Part shown: piece by piece, positions 33,020 to 42,047 of the stretch
Layout: each line of letters opens with the position of its first letter
How positions within the stretch are numbered: the first letter of the stretch is position 1
Source of the DNA: Chlorohelix sp037138995
Lineage (GTDB): Bacteria > Chloroflexota > Chloroflexia > Chloroheliales > Chloroheliaceae
DNA: 64,000 nt
Assembly: GCF_037138995.1 (NCBI RefSeq)
Contig: NZ_JBAXHI010000011.1
Location: 45,697-109,696, forward strand
Direction: 5' to 3'
Position numbers and translations under genes: made by a program
The notes under the pieces: generated by a model
Told to the model about the DNA's origin: nothing
Seen by the model: only the letters and a program-made list of their open reading frames with translations
The model's database searches: none

Positions 33020-34051
33020 TTGAGCCGAAATGCAAACAAACAAACTGTACCACGCAAACTCCCCCATGTCATCACTTATGAGGGTGATGGCTTACGCCAT
33101 TGCCTGTTTGACCTACTCAAGTCTAATCGAAACGTGATGTTTCTAGCTTCTGGGCAGGCAACTCATAATTTTCCCACACCGGGAAACCTACTGGCACAAA
33201 TAGCGTGGGAAGTAGGGAACAAGTACCCGCCTCGCCTGTTTGGATTAGGGGAATTTTTACAAGACCTTGTACCTACCTCTATTAATTTAATCGCGCAGGG
33301 TTATCATCCATTGGTAATAATGAACACAACCGATCTTGCTCGCAATTATGCCGGGTTGTCGGCGGCTTGCGCGGCTAATTTACCGATTACCTGTGTACTT
33401 ATCGCCGGCAAAGAAAACGGGCAAACTTGGCAACCGGCAGCCGTAAATGAGTTATCGGTACTTTTGACTCTTCCAAGTTTGAATATCGGTGAGCCATCCG
33501 ATACGATTGAGCTACGCCAGATGCTTAAAACTGCTCTCTCCCATGAAGAGGGACCAACCGTTATTCGTTACATCCCGTTCGAGTTTGGCAAAGCTATCGT
33601 CAAACCAAACCTCGGACCTATCCCCGGTCTTGGTAAAGGGCATATGCTCCGGCAAGGCAAAGAAGTGGCGTTAGTTGCTCTTGGAGATAGTGTGCAAGTT
33701 GGTTTGCACATCGTGGAAGAACTTGAAAAGCAGGGACACGATGCCGCGCTGTTGGAAGCAAGGTGGGCGCGTCCGCTGGACGAACCACTCTTGAATGCAG
33801 TAGCGCACCACTTTAGGCGTTTAATAACGCTAGAACGTGGCGAATTAAACGGAGGCTTTGGTACAGCAATTCTTGAGCATTTTGAACGGCGTAATGAGCA
33901 AGAAATTGTGGTACACCGAGTGGGTCTGGGAAGTCGAGAAAGCGATGATGTGTTAGCTTTATGCTCGGAAGTTATTCGCTTTATCGATGTTTACAATGAA
34001 AAGCAAGGATTTCAGTTACCTGTCGTTTTAAAGAGGAAATTTAGCAGTTGA
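33020..34051 (+). CDS. Orphan DXS/transketolase C-terminal-half protein with altered TPP site
   Basis: A 343-aa protein covering only the pyrimidine-binding and C-terminal domains of 1-deoxyxylulose-5-phosphate synthase/transketolase. The match to DXS is best in IGEPSDTIELRQMLKTALSH, LGKGHMLRQGKEVALVALGD and GGFGTAILEHF. The Glu78 of the AEQ motif is kept, but GIAEQ reads GLGEF. The usual DGxTHQ is NGQTWQ (133-138), so Asp and His are lost. No N-terminal TPP domain partner is next to it. The TTG start at 33020 follows AAAGGAG. Together this argues for a pseudo-enzyme or regulatory subunit rather than a split transketolase. It lies 177 bp after the hydrolase. Confidence 0.75.
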   Translation: MSRNANKQTVPRKLPHVITYEGDGLRHCLFDLLKSNRNVMFLASGQATHNFPTPGNLLAQIAWEVGNKYPPRLFGLGEFLQDLVPTSINLIAQGYHPLVIMNTTDLARNYAGLSAACAANLPITCVLIAGKENGQTWQPAAVNELSVLLTLPSLNIGEPSDTIELRQMLKTALSHEEGPTVIRYIPFEFGKAIVKPNLGPIPGLGKGHMLRQGKEVALVALGDSVQVGLHIVEELEKQGHDAALLEARWARPLDEPLLNAVAHHFRRLITLERGELNGGFGTAILEHFERRNEQEIVVHRVGLGSRESDDVLALCSEVIRFIDVYNEKQGFQLPVVLKRKFSS

Positions 34052-34088
34052 GTTTTTAGTTTTTATTTCTTTTATCAAATAAACACAG

Positions 34089-34118
34089 CCGGGAGGAACA
34101 TTTTCCAACCCGGTTTTT
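34089..34118 (+). terminator. Intrinsic terminator after the DXS-like gene
   Basis: CCGGG (34089-34093) pairs with CCCGG (34109-34113), an inner GGAA/TTCC lengthens the stem, and TTTTT follows. It ends the pigment-synthase/hydrolase/DXS-like stretch. Confidence 0.85.
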
Positions 34119-34180
34119 AATTAATCAAGATGCTATATAATATCTCCCGATATGAGATAAATTAAAGGAGATTTGAGCAT

Positions 34181-35392
34181 ATGAAATTGAGCCGCGACTC
34201 GGTACGACTGATTATGTTGGCTACTCAAAACTTGCTGAACCCTCCAACCGCTACCCCTGACAAGGAAGTTGTACTTAACACCATTCGACAGATGGGAATT
34301 TTACAAATTGATACTATCAATGTTATAGCGCGAAGCCCCTATTTGGTGCTATGGAGCAGGCTTGGTGATTATAATCCGACATTGCTGGAAAATCTGCTGG
34401 CGGAAGGTCAGCTTTTTGAATATTGGTCGCATGAAGCTTGTTTTTTACCAATTGAGGACTATCCCCTTTACCGCCGTTTAATTCTGGATAAGCGCAAGGG
34501 ATGGCATCCCGATTCTGCTTGGGTTGAAGAAAATAAAGCCGAAATAGAATATGTGTTGGAACATATACGCAATAATGGAACGGTACGTTCCGCTGATTTT
34601 TCACGAAAAGAGGGATTAACTGCCGGCGGTTGGTGGGATAGGAAGCCGGAAAAAATTATACTCGAATACCTCTTTAATTCAGGAGAGTTAATGATTGCGA
34701 AACGCTCAAATTTCCACCGAGTATATGAGCTAAGGGAGCGAGTTTTGCCCGAATGGGAGGATTCTTCCACACCCGATTATGCCGAAGTAATTGAAAGATT
34801 GGTACTTAAAGCGGTTCAAGCACTCGGCATTACACATCCACGCTGGATTGCAGATTATTTCAGGCTAAAAAAGAAGGAGATACCACCCTTACTCGAAAGG
34901 CTGGTTTCAGAAAACCGTCTTGAATTAATCGAGATAGAAGGCTGGGATAGTTCCGGCTATTACCACTCTGATAATCAACCGCTAATTGAGCAAGCAGCAA
35001 AAGGCAGCCTAGAAGCAACCCATACTACCTTGCTCTCGCCGTTTGATCCGCTGGTTTGGGACAGGAATAGAGCAAGGGAATTATTTGACTTTAACTATAC
35101 TATCGAATGTTATACGCCTGCTTCCAAGCGGCAATATGGCTATTTTTCTTTGCCGATTTTATGGCAAGGAAAATTGATCGGGCGGCTAGACCCCAAAGCG
35201 CACAGGCGAGAACGACTCTTTGAAATTAAAAGCTTCCACCTTGAACCTCAAGTTCAGATAACCGATGAAATGATAAAGGACGTTACGACAGCCATAAAAC
35301 GACTGGCAATTTGGCATAAGACTCCAGAGGTGATTATCCAAAAATCCAATCCACCTGAATTGGCAGAATTATTATCAAATGCGATTAATTAG
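34181..35392 (+). CDS. YcaQ/AlkX-type DNA glycosylase (HTH_42 winged-helix family)
   Basis: A 403-aa protein of the AZL winged-helix family. Members such as E. coli YcaQ remove alkylated or cross-linked bases. The catalytic QxD motif appears as LQIDTINVIARSPYLVLWSR near residue 40. The family feature FEYWSHEACFLP follows at about residue 85, and a C-terminal RLDPKAHRRERLFEIKSFHLE section completes it. AAAGGAG precedes the ATG. It is separated from the pigment cluster by the terminator at 34089, and downstream is an acetyltransferase. Repair of cross-links is family-based inference. Confidence 0.9.
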   Translation: MKLSRDSVRLIMLATQNLLNPPTATPDKEVVLNTIRQMGILQIDTINVIARSPYLVLWSRLGDYNPTLLENLLAEGQLFEYWSHEACFLPIEDYPLYRRLILDKRKGWHPDSAWVEENKAEIEYVLEHIRNNGTVRSADFSRKEGLTAGGWWDRKPEKIILEYLFNSGELMIAKRSNFHRVYELRERVLPEWEDSSTPDYAEVIERLVLKAVQALGITHPRWIADYFRLKKKEIPPLLERLVSENRLELIEIEGWDSSGYYHSDNQPLIEQAAKGSLEATHTTLLSPFDPLVWDRNRARELFDFNYTIECYTPASKRQYGYFSLPILWQGKLIGRLDPKAHRRERLFEIKSFHLEPQVQITDEMIKDVTTAIKRLAIWHKTPEVIIQKSNPPELAELLSNAIN

Positions 35393-35425
35393 ACTCAAAC
35401 ACTATTTTCTTGATATTTGGATGAA

Positions 35426-35923
35426 ATGAACACTGCGCCCGAAATAATAATTAAAGAAGCTATAGTGAAAGAAGCTCCATTGGTCTATAGCATAATGCTG
35501 CAAGCTTTTGAAGCTTATGACACCAAGTTGGAAGTGCCTTCTTCTGCGACAGGAGAAACCGTTGAGAATGTAGTTGAGATAATGAAACAAGGCGGAGCGT
35601 TGCTTGCATATGAGGACACAAAAGCGGTAGGTTGCGCTCGCTATATTCTCAAATCCGATCATTTATACGTTGGAAGAGTCTCAGTTCTACCAACCTATCG
35701 CAAACGTGGTATTGGCTTGGCTTTAATGCGCTATTTCGAACAAATTGCATTTCGTAATGGTCTTCGCGAAATAAGATTGGGAGTGCGCCAATCACTTCCT
35801 GAAAACCAGCAATTTTATTTGAAGCGGGGTTATGAAGTTACTTTAATTGAACCACATCCCCGCGGAAACGACACTATCATCTGGATGACATTTATAATGC
35901 CGAAACAACCTATTATCTGCTAA
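35426..35923 (+). CDS. GNAT family N-acetyltransferase
   Basis: This 165-aa acetyltransferase has the acetyl-CoA site VSVLPTYRKRGIGLALMRYF (Q/RxxGxG/A motif as RKRGIG) and NQQFYLKRGYEV-like C-terminal sequence (ENQQFYLKRGYEVTLIE). The ATG at 35426 is chosen; a TTG at 35417 would add three residues. No ribosome site is strong. It begins 33 bp after the YcaQ gene on the same strand and could be co-transcribed. Substrate unknown. Confidence 0.85.
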   Translation: MNTAPEIIIKEAIVKEAPLVYSIMLQAFEAYDTKLEVPSSATGETVENVVEIMKQGGALLAYEDTKAVGCARYILKSDHLYVGRVSVLPTYRKRGIGLALMRYFEQIAFRNGLREIRLGVRQSLPENQQFYLKRGYEVTLIEPHPRGNDTIIWMTFIMPKQPIIC

Positions 35924-36247
35924 AGGTGCCTATAGCAATAGGCAATCCTATCCAAACCCTGCTGTTTCCAAGCATGTAATAGGCAACTATAGCCGCCATG
36001 TGAACAATAAGAGTAACCTTGTGAAAAGCTTACTCCCCGACAGCTTCAGACTTGGCAATTGGTTGCCGACACCTGATTTAGTTTTTCTTTAACTTTTACT
36101 TATATATACCCTTTGTTTTATATTCATCTATTATGATAAGAAATAAAGGCAGGGTAGTAATTTATTAATTCCTGCTCTTTTCTTCCCTCGGCTTGTCTTA
36201 TGTTGGGCAGAGGATACTCATACCTTCTCAACAGGAGGCATAATCAT
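35924..36247. other. Intergenic stretch between acetyltransferase and esterase-like gene
   Basis: No gene is supported. A perfect 7-bp inverted repeat TGCCTAT-AGCA-ATAGGCA (35927-35944) directly follows the acetyltransferase stop and may be a 3'-end hairpin; it has no U-tract. A related ATAGGCAACTATAG stretch occurs near 35980. AGGAGG at about 36233 serves the next gene. Confidence 0.4.
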
Positions 36248-37597
36248 ATGTTTGCGCTAACACAACAGCCTGAAACTGATATTGGTCTGGATAGCTCCTT
36301 AACCCCTGATGTTCTCTTAAGAGCCGTTGATAAGTTCAATTACAGCCAACCTATAAAAAGCAGTCTTCGCAATCTGAAAAGCAATATTCTGATAGATGAC
36401 CCGGTAATTGAATCGGACAAGGTAGGCGCACTTACCTTAACCGGGACAATCGGCAAATCGAAGTTTTTACTGAAGTTTCCGCCAAAATGGAATCATGAAT
36501 TGGTTTTATTGGTGCATGGTTATATAGATCCGGGTACTCCAATTAGCCTAGAGCAGATTGGACTTGATAAAATTGATCTAGGGGTATTAAATAGCGCTTT
36601 TGAACAAGGCTTTGCCTATGGCTATTCTACTTTTGGTAAAGTTGGTTATGCAGTAGAAGAAGGCGCCAAACATACTTTATACGTAAAAAAGTTCACCGAA
36701 GTGCTAGGAATGGAGCGTGCCTATCTTTCCGGTCGTTCAATGGGTGGTAACATTACAATCGCCTTGCTGGAAAAATACCCCCGTGAATTTGCAGGCGCAC
36801 TTACCTATTGTGGAGTAATGTCCGGTTGGTACGAACAGATAAAATACCTATCCGATTTCAGAATTATTTATGATTATTTCACCAAACCCCTAGACGCTCC
36901 AATTGCACTATCGAGTTGTGGCGATGTGTTGTGTCCTGCCACAATACCTGACCGCCACGAAGTGCTTAATTCGGTAAACACATTGTTTTACATGACAGAA
37001 AAAAATATGAATGCAACTCCAGCAAACCATACTTTGATAAACATTATCAAACGTATTTCGCTGATAACAGGGGTTAATCCCGATCCCATATCATATAGCA
37101 CCGTGTTACTCACCAATAGCGTAGGATTAGATGATTATATCGAAACTGCTGGCGCTAACGGTTATTCCAACGAAAACAAATTGTATAACTACCCGCCAGA
37201 ATATTTGCCCGCTATAGAAGATATAAAAGCTCTAGAAGCCCTGAACAATGGTGTGCAGCGATTACCATGCAAGCGAGTTGCTACTGCCTACCTTAAACGC
37301 TGGTACACGCCTACCGGAAAATTCAGGGCTAAGTTGCTGGCAATACACAACCTCAAAGACCCTGCTGTTCCTTTCATACACGAGCTAAAGCTGGATGAAA
37401 TGACAAGAAAGTTCGGAAGCAAACTGGTAGTTTGGATAGCGCCGGATAAACCAATTGTACCTAACGATCCAGAATCAGGTCCCGGGCATTGCTTTTTTAC
37501 CCCAGAGCAAATGAGTTTTGCATGGAACGAGTTAAGAAATTGGGTTGAAAAAGGCGCTCCACCAGCATCCGGCTTTCCAAACGAATTGCTAAGTTGA
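36248..37597 (+). CDS. Alpha/beta-hydrolase fold protein, esterase/tannase-like
   Basis: A 449-aa alpha/beta hydrolase without signal peptide. ELVLLVHGYIDPGTP lies at the oxyanion region, the nucleophile elbow is LSGRSMGGNITIALLEKYP, and a C-terminal ESGPGHCFFTPEQM likely carries the His. A large insertion (residues about 215-330) forms a lid. It resembles feruloyl esterase/tannase-type and DUF6351-like proteins. The ATG at 36248 is chosen over 36200 because AGGAGG sits 9 bp upstream. It is monocistronic. No specific substrate is proposed. Confidence 0.7.
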   Translation: MFALTQQPETDIGLDSSLTPDVLLRAVDKFNYSQPIKSSLRNLKSNILIDDPVIESDKVGALTLTGTIGKSKFLLKFPPKWNHELVLLVHGYIDPGTPISLEQIGLDKIDLGVLNSAFEQGFAYGYSTFGKVGYAVEEGAKHTLYVKKFTEVLGMERAYLSGRSMGGNITIALLEKYPREFAGALTYCGVMSGWYEQIKYLSDFRIIYDYFTKPLDAPIALSSCGDVLCPATIPDRHEVLNSVNTLFYMTEKNMNATPANHTLINIIKRISLITGVNPDPISYSTVLLTNSVGLDDYIETAGANGYSNENKLYNYPPEYLPAIEDIKALEALNNGVQRLPCKRVATAYLKRWYTPTGKFRAKLLAIHNLKDPAVPFIHELKLDEMTRKFGSKLVVWIAPDKPIVPNDPESGPGHCFFTPEQMSFAWNELRNWVEKGAPPASGFPNELLS

Positions 37598-37604
37598 GTT
37601 AGCT

Positions 37605-37634
37605 CCTTCCGGTTTGAGACGGAAGGCTATTTTG
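37605..37634 (+). terminator. Weak terminator after the esterase-like gene
   Basis: CCTTCCG (37605-37611) pairs with CGGAAGG (37620-37626), followed by CTATTTTG. The stem is perfect but the U-tract is short. Confidence 0.5.
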
Positions 37635-37760
37635 AGTTCACTTACCACCACTCGGTAACTCTCGAATTTGATATTACAGATAGATTTTTAGTAAAACCAA
37701 AAGACGCAATTAGCGATATAATATTGCAAGTATGCTAAAAACAAATAGAAAGATAAATCA

Positions 37761-38891
37761 TTGGCAACAAATAATAGAATAAAACAATATCGTGAAAACT
37801 GGCAATCCGAGATGGATAATGTGGCGTTATATCGCGCCATCTCTGACATCGAAAAACAACCTCAGCTAAAAGAAGTTTACAAACGTATGGCTGACGTAGA
37901 AGAGGTGCATGCCAAATTATGGGAAAGCAAATTCAAAGAATTCAGCGCTACGTTTCCCGCCCATAACCCCGGTTGGAGAACGCGAGCGCTTATCTGGCTG
38001 GCGCAGAAATTCGGCACTCAATTTGTTCTTCCGACCATTGCCAATCGAGAACAGGTGGACAGTCACGCATATGATAAACAGCCCGAAGCGCAAGCAGCCA
38101 ATCTTCCGCGCGACGAACAGACACATGCTTTGTTGTTACGCACCATAACCGGCGCATCTACCGAAGGAATGGTGGGCAGCCAAGTAGCCCAACTGGAAGG
38201 GCGACATCGAGGCTCTGGTGGTAACGCGCTGAGAGCGGCAGTATTAGGCTCAAATGATGGGTTAGTATCAAATCTTAGCCTTGTTATGGGCGTGGCTGGC
38301 GCGGACTTGGCAGGACATACCATTCTCATTACCGGAATTGCCGGGTTACTGGCAGGCGCATGCTCTATGGCATTGGGGGAATGGTTATCCGTACAAAGCG
38401 CCCGTGAATTGTACCAAAAACAAATCAGCATTGAAAAACAGGAGTTGGCAGAAGCTCCTGAGGTCGAAACCGAAGAACTAGCATTAATCTATCAGTCTAA
38501 AGGATTACCAAAAGAGGAAGCACAAGCGCTGGCTCAAAAATTGATCGGCGATACTAGTACCGCGCTGGATACACTCTCCCGCGAAGAACTGGGTATAGAC
38601 CCTGACGAACTAGGCGGTTCCGCTTGGGTAGCGGCAGGAACATCATTTTTATTATTCGCGGTAGGCGCAATAATTCCGGTGTTACCCTACTTCTTTGTTT
38701 CCGGGTTGATGGGCGCGACAATAAGCGGAGCGTTGAGCGCAGTAGCCCTGTTCTTGATAGGAGCAGGTATAACGCTGCTAACCGGACGCAACACCTTGTA
38801 TTCCGGTTTCCGACAAGTGCTTTTCGGTTTATTGGCAGCAGGGGTAACGTTTGGTGTTGGCAAGCTTATTGGCGTAGCTTTAGCAGGATGA
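37761..38891 (+). CDS. Ferritin-like/VIT1 fusion iron exporter, MbfA-like
   Basis: This 376-aa protein joins an N-terminal ferritin-like helical domain (about 1-140) to a C-terminal VIT1/CCC1 membrane domain. The first part has Glu-rich helices ENWQSEMDNVALYRAI and YKRMADVEEVHAKLWESKF that can bind iron. The membrane part begins ALRAAVLGSNDGLVSNLSLV and MALGEWLSVQSARELYQKQI, typical of VIT proteins, then four more helices. Such fusions export iron and protect against iron or peroxide stress. The TTG start at 37761 has only a weak ribosome site. No Fur box was identified. Confidence 0.88.
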   Translation: MATNNRIKQYRENWQSEMDNVALYRAISDIEKQPQLKEVYKRMADVEEVHAKLWESKFKEFSATFPAHNPGWRTRALIWLAQKFGTQFVLPTIANREQVDSHAYDKQPEAQAANLPRDEQTHALLLRTITGASTEGMVGSQVAQLEGRHRGSGGNALRAAVLGSNDGLVSNLSLVMGVAGADLAGHTILITGIAGLLAGACSMALGEWLSVQSARELYQKQISIEKQELAEAPEVETEELALIYQSKGLPKEEAQALAQKLIGDTSTALDTLSREELGIDPDELGGSAWVAAGTSFLLFAVGAIIPVLPYFFVSGLMGATISGALSAVALFLIGAGITLLTGRNTLYSGFRQVLFGLLAAGVTFGVGKLIGVALAG

Positions 38892-39082
38892 GACTTTCTC
38901 TCTTAAAATTCACGCAAAAGGAATTTACATAGGCGTAGCTATGCTCTATAATGAGTAATGTATCACTTGCCACTGTCATATAAAACTGTACCGGCAAATA
39001 AAAATAATACTAGCCCGTTAAGCTAACAAGCAATGGCACGGGCTAGGATAGTGTCTAGCAAATATTTTGCAGGAGGACAAAT

Positions 39083-39325
39083 ATGGGCATTGGCTGGTGG
39101 GCCATGATACCCACAATAATACTGGCGGTTGTTCCTTATATTATTATCAAGAAGGGGCGCTGGTGGCCCGGCGCATTTGGCTGGATGTTGATAACTATAG
39201 CAATAGGTGTTCTGGCAGCGGAAGGTTTCCGCAATTCAGGACCTATTGGTTTAGCCGGGATTTTCTTTGGAACTGTTCTGGGATTCGCTGGAGCTTTAGG
39301 CGGACCAAACAGTCCGGCTAAATAG
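39083..39325 (+). CDS. Small membrane protein of unknown function
   Basis: An 80-aa protein with three hydrophobic helices (IPTIILAVVPYIII, FGWMLITIAIGVLAAE and GLAGIFFGTVLGFAGALGG). GGAGG lies ahead of the ATG and an intrinsic terminator follows, so it is a genuine monocistronic gene despite its size. In its leader CTAGCCCGT (39010-39018) and ACGGGCTAG (39038-39046) form a 9-bp hairpin with a 19-nt loop, which could influence expression. No family is recognised. Confidence 0.75.
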   Translation: MGIGWWAMIPTIILAVVPYIIIKKGRWWPGAFGWMLITIAIGVLAAEGFRNSGPIGLAGIFFGTVLGFAGALGGPNSPAK

Positions 39326-39351
39326 AATCAGGTCTGCGCCAAGCAGCTGAG

Positions 39352-39385
39352 GCGGGCCTGCGATAAGGCCCGCAATTTTATTTTT
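39352..39385 (+). terminator. Intrinsic terminator after the small membrane protein gene
   Basis: GCGGGCC (39352-39358) pairs with GGCCCGC (39367-39373), followed by AATTTTATTTTT. It ends 14 bp before the next start codon, whose ribosome site GGGAG directly follows. Confidence 0.88.
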
Positions 39386-39399
39386 GGGAGCAAAACTTT

Positions 39400-40371
39400 A
39401 TGGGTTTTATCCAGACTATCGGCGAGAATTGGCCCGAGCTTGAGAACACTCTGCTTGTTGGCGCATTCTCTGGCTGGAACGATGCAGCTGCCGGCGCTAC
39501 AACTACAATTCGCCTACTTTCCGAAAAATCACAGGTAGAAGCTTTTGCTTCGATTGACCCTGAAGAATTTTATGTGTTCTCCGATACCCGTCCTGAAATT
39601 AGCCTTACCAATGAAGGTTTGCGCCAGCTAACCTGGCCCAATATCGAATTTTCGGCTGCTAAATACGTGCCGGGCTTAAATCGTTCCCTTATTACGGTGA
39701 CAGGAATAGAACCCGATCTGAAATGGCGAACTTTCACCGATATATTTATTGAGATATGTCAGCGGTGCAACGTCACCGAAGTGCTATTGCTAGGAGCGAT
39801 GGTCGCAACAGTACCCCATACCCGCCCTGTGCCGCTCAGTGGCTGGAGCGTCATTCCAGAGCATCAAGTTCTACTTGAGCAATTAGGTGTAACTCGCTCT
39901 CGCTATGAAGGTCCAACTGGAATGGTTGGAACGCTGCTCACACGCTTCCAAGCTGAAAATATACCCTATTCCTCTATCTGGGGCGTATCTCCGAGTTACC
40001 TATCGGTTAGCCCTAATTGGAAAGTAGCAGAGCGGTTGCTAACATCCCTAAACCGAATATACAACTTTAATATGGATTTGAGTGAGTTGCACTCGCTTTC
40101 CCAGCGGTTTGAAACGCAAGTCGCCGAAGCAATAGCCCGACAAACCGACATTGCTACCTTTGTACAAGCATTGGAAGAAAATTACGACAGGGGTTTTCGG
40201 CATATGTCGGATGAGGATGAAGGAGACGATGAGGCAGAAGGTTGGGGTGAAGGTAGTCATGAAGAAGAAGGGGAGTTGCCAAGCGCAGACATCCTGATAC
40301 AGGAATTGGAGCGACAGCTTCGCAAACAGCGCGAGAATAACAACGACAGAGGTTCTTCGAGTAACTCTTAA
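39400..40371 (+). CDS. PAC2 family protein (proteasome assembly chaperone-like)
   Basis: This 323-aa soluble protein has the PAC2 fold. NTLLVGAFSGWNDAAAGATT and FYVFSDTRPEISLTNEGLRQ near the start match the family; EVLLLGAMVATVPHTRPVPL and the YEGPTGMVGTLL segment follow. The C-terminus is strongly acidic (DEDEGDDEAEGWGEGSHEEE) and ends in a Ser/Asn tail. Bacterial members may relate to ATP-dependent protease or nucleosidase-like folds, but no activity has been assigned here. GGGAGC precedes the ATG. Confidence 0.88.
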   Translation: MGFIQTIGENWPELENTLLVGAFSGWNDAAAGATTTIRLLSEKSQVEAFASIDPEEFYVFSDTRPEISLTNEGLRQLTWPNIEFSAAKYVPGLNRSLITVTGIEPDLKWRTFTDIFIEICQRCNVTEVLLLGAMVATVPHTRPVPLSGWSVIPEHQVLLEQLGVTRSRYEGPTGMVGTLLTRFQAENIPYSSIWGVSPSYLSVSPNWKVAERLLTSLNRIYNFNMDLSELHSLSQRFETQVAEAIARQTDIATFVQALEENYDRGFRHMSDEDEGDDEAEGWGEGSHEEEGELPSADILIQELERQLRKQRENNNDRGSSSNS

Positions 40372-40395
40372 CGCTGATTCTTAAAATATTCGCTT

Positions 40396-40443
40396 AATCG
40401 CCTTGCACCTCAGTTTACTATCACGGTGTGGGCGATTTTTATT
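40396..40443 (+). terminator. Intrinsic terminator after the PAC2 gene
   Basis: AATCGCC (40396-40402) pairs with GGCGATT (40431-40437), with an inner CACC/GGTG pairing, followed by TTTATT. It lies 24 bp past the stop. Confidence 0.8.
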
Positions 40444-40545
40444 GCCTAATGTTCATAATTTGAAAAGCGAGAAATCCTCACCTGATTTATAATAGATGTA
40501 TCATGAAATCCTGAAGCCCTGAAATAAACAATAGAGAGGTTATAG

Positions 40546-41124
40546 ATGAATGTACTGGAAACTATCAAAGTGAGAAGAAGCGTGGGCAAGGTTACTGAGA
40601 AGAAACCTACCCGCGAGCAAATAGAAATCCTGTTGGATGCCGCTTGCCAAGCTCCAAATCATCATATGGTGGAACCGTGGCGTTATTTTGTAATTGCGGG
40701 GGTTGCACGGGCAGAACTGAGCAAAATCATGGTCGAATCGCTTACGACAAAGCTAGAAAATACTACTGACGATAAAGCGCAAGCCCTGCTTGAAAAAGAA
40801 GGCAACAAGCTATTTCGCGCCCCGGTAGTGATTATAGCTGCGTCACTAAAGCCATCTTCTCCAAAAGTTGTTGATATTGAAAACGTGGAGGCAGTAGCAG
40901 CAGCTGTACAAAATATGCTGTTGGCAGCGCAAGAAATCGGACTTGTCGCTATCTGGCGAACAGGTGAACCTGCATACGACCCGGCGATTAAGGCTTTTCT
41001 GGGTTTAGAACCGGAAGAACATATTGTAGCCTTTGTTTATTTAGGCTATCCGGCTATGCCAAATACCGAGCGTACCCCTAATCAATTCGAGAATAAAACC
41101 CAGTGGCTAGGCTGGGAAGATTAG
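40546..41124 (+). CDS. Nitroreductase family FMN protein
   Basis: A 192-aa flavoprotein of the nitroreductase fold, YdjA-like. The FMN phosphate site is LETIKVRRSVGKVTEKKPTR, and LLDAACQAPNHHMVEPWRYFV follows. AVAAAVQNMLLAAQEIGLVA is the conserved central helix and LGLEPEEHIVAFVYLGYP the typical C-terminal strand. GAGAGG precedes the ATG. It lies 20 bp before an APH-like kinase gene, so it may be the first gene of an operon with that kinase and aroA. Confidence 0.9.
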   Translation: MNVLETIKVRRSVGKVTEKKPTREQIEILLDAACQAPNHHMVEPWRYFVIAGVARAELSKIMVESLTTKLENTTDDKAQALLEKEGNKLFRAPVVIIAASLKPSSPKVVDIENVEAVAAAVQNMLLAAQEIGLVAIWRTGEPAYDPAIKAFLGLEPEEHIVAFVYLGYPAMPNTERTPNQFENKTQWLGWED

Positions 41125-41144
41125 AAGCCGGTAACGTCAAATAA

Positions 41145-42047
41145 ATGTCGGATTATAGACTTAGAAAATATCGTGCCGCGATTAAAGAACAATTCCCGGA
41201 GTTTGAAATCAAGCGGGTTGCATACCTTTCAGAAGGTTGGGATAGCGTCGCCTGTCAGATAAACGGACAGTTTATTTTCCGCTTTCCCAAACGCCAAGAG
41301 GTTGAACTCGAACTACTCAAAGAAATAGCCTTATTACCGGAACTAGTGCTACGCTTGCCTTTGCCGATACCACAATTTGAATTCATGGCAAAAAGCGGTG
41401 GAAGGTATTTCCCTTTTGTCTTTGTCGGTTATCGCAAGTTGATAGGAACGCCACTGGAAGATTGCCCGGTTGGAACCGAAAAAGAAGAATGGTGGAAACA
41501 ATCGCTAGGTCACTTTTTAAGCGCGTTGCATCGTTTTCCGATTGAAAGAGCGCGAGAATTGGGCGTTCGAGATATGGCGCTGGTATCGCAACCGACTAAG
41601 CCTTATAATTGGCGCGAAAATGTGCTGGCTTTTTATCATTTGGCGCAAAATCAGGTTTATGGGTTATTGGCACAACATGAGCGCGAAAAATTAAGACGGC
41701 TTTTCGAGAGTTACCTGCAATATGAACCCGGTTTTTCCTTTGAGCCAAAGCTGATACACGCGGATATAAACCCTGAACATATACTTCTAGATCTAAAGAA
41801 TAAAATAGTTAGCGGCATTATTGACTTCGGAGATTGCTGCATTGGCGACCCGGCGCTAGATATACCGGAAGGAGTTGAACAGTATTATAGTGGTAATTTG
41901 GAGGAAGGCTGGCAGAAACGTAGTGAATTTTATAGATACTTGCCACCCTTAGATAGTATTATTTTCGGTTTAGCGCACAATAGCCCTGCTCTGATTGAAT
42001 TGGGTATAAACCTTTTACGCGACATATTAATTGAGGAGAACCTATGA
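41145..42047 (+). CDS. APH family small-molecule kinase
   Basis: This 300-aa phosphotransferase belongs to the aminoglycoside-phosphotransferase/choline-kinase fold, closest in layout to APH(2'')-type proteins. SEGWDSVACQINGQFIFRFP forms the nucleotide-binding lobe. The Brenner motif is HADINPEHILLD, and GIIDFGDCCIGDPALD carries the metal-binding Asp. The real substrate is unknown and resistance should not be assumed. Its last codons overlap the start of aroA by 4 bp (ATGA), so translation is coupled. The ribosome site before ATG 41145 is weak. Confidence 0.85.
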   Translation: MSDYRLRKYRAAIKEQFPEFEIKRVAYLSEGWDSVACQINGQFIFRFPKRQEVELELLKEIALLPELVLRLPLPIPQFEFMAKSGGRYFPFVFVGYRKLIGTPLEDCPVGTEKEEWWKQSLGHFLSALHRFPIERARELGVRDMALVSQPTKPYNWRENVLAFYHLAQNQVYGLLAQHEREKLRRLFESYLQYEPGFSFEPKLIHADINPEHILLDLKNKIVSGIIDFGDCCIGDPALDIPEGVEQYYSGNLEEGWQKRSEFYRYLPPLDSIIFGLAHNSPALIELGINLLRDILIEENL

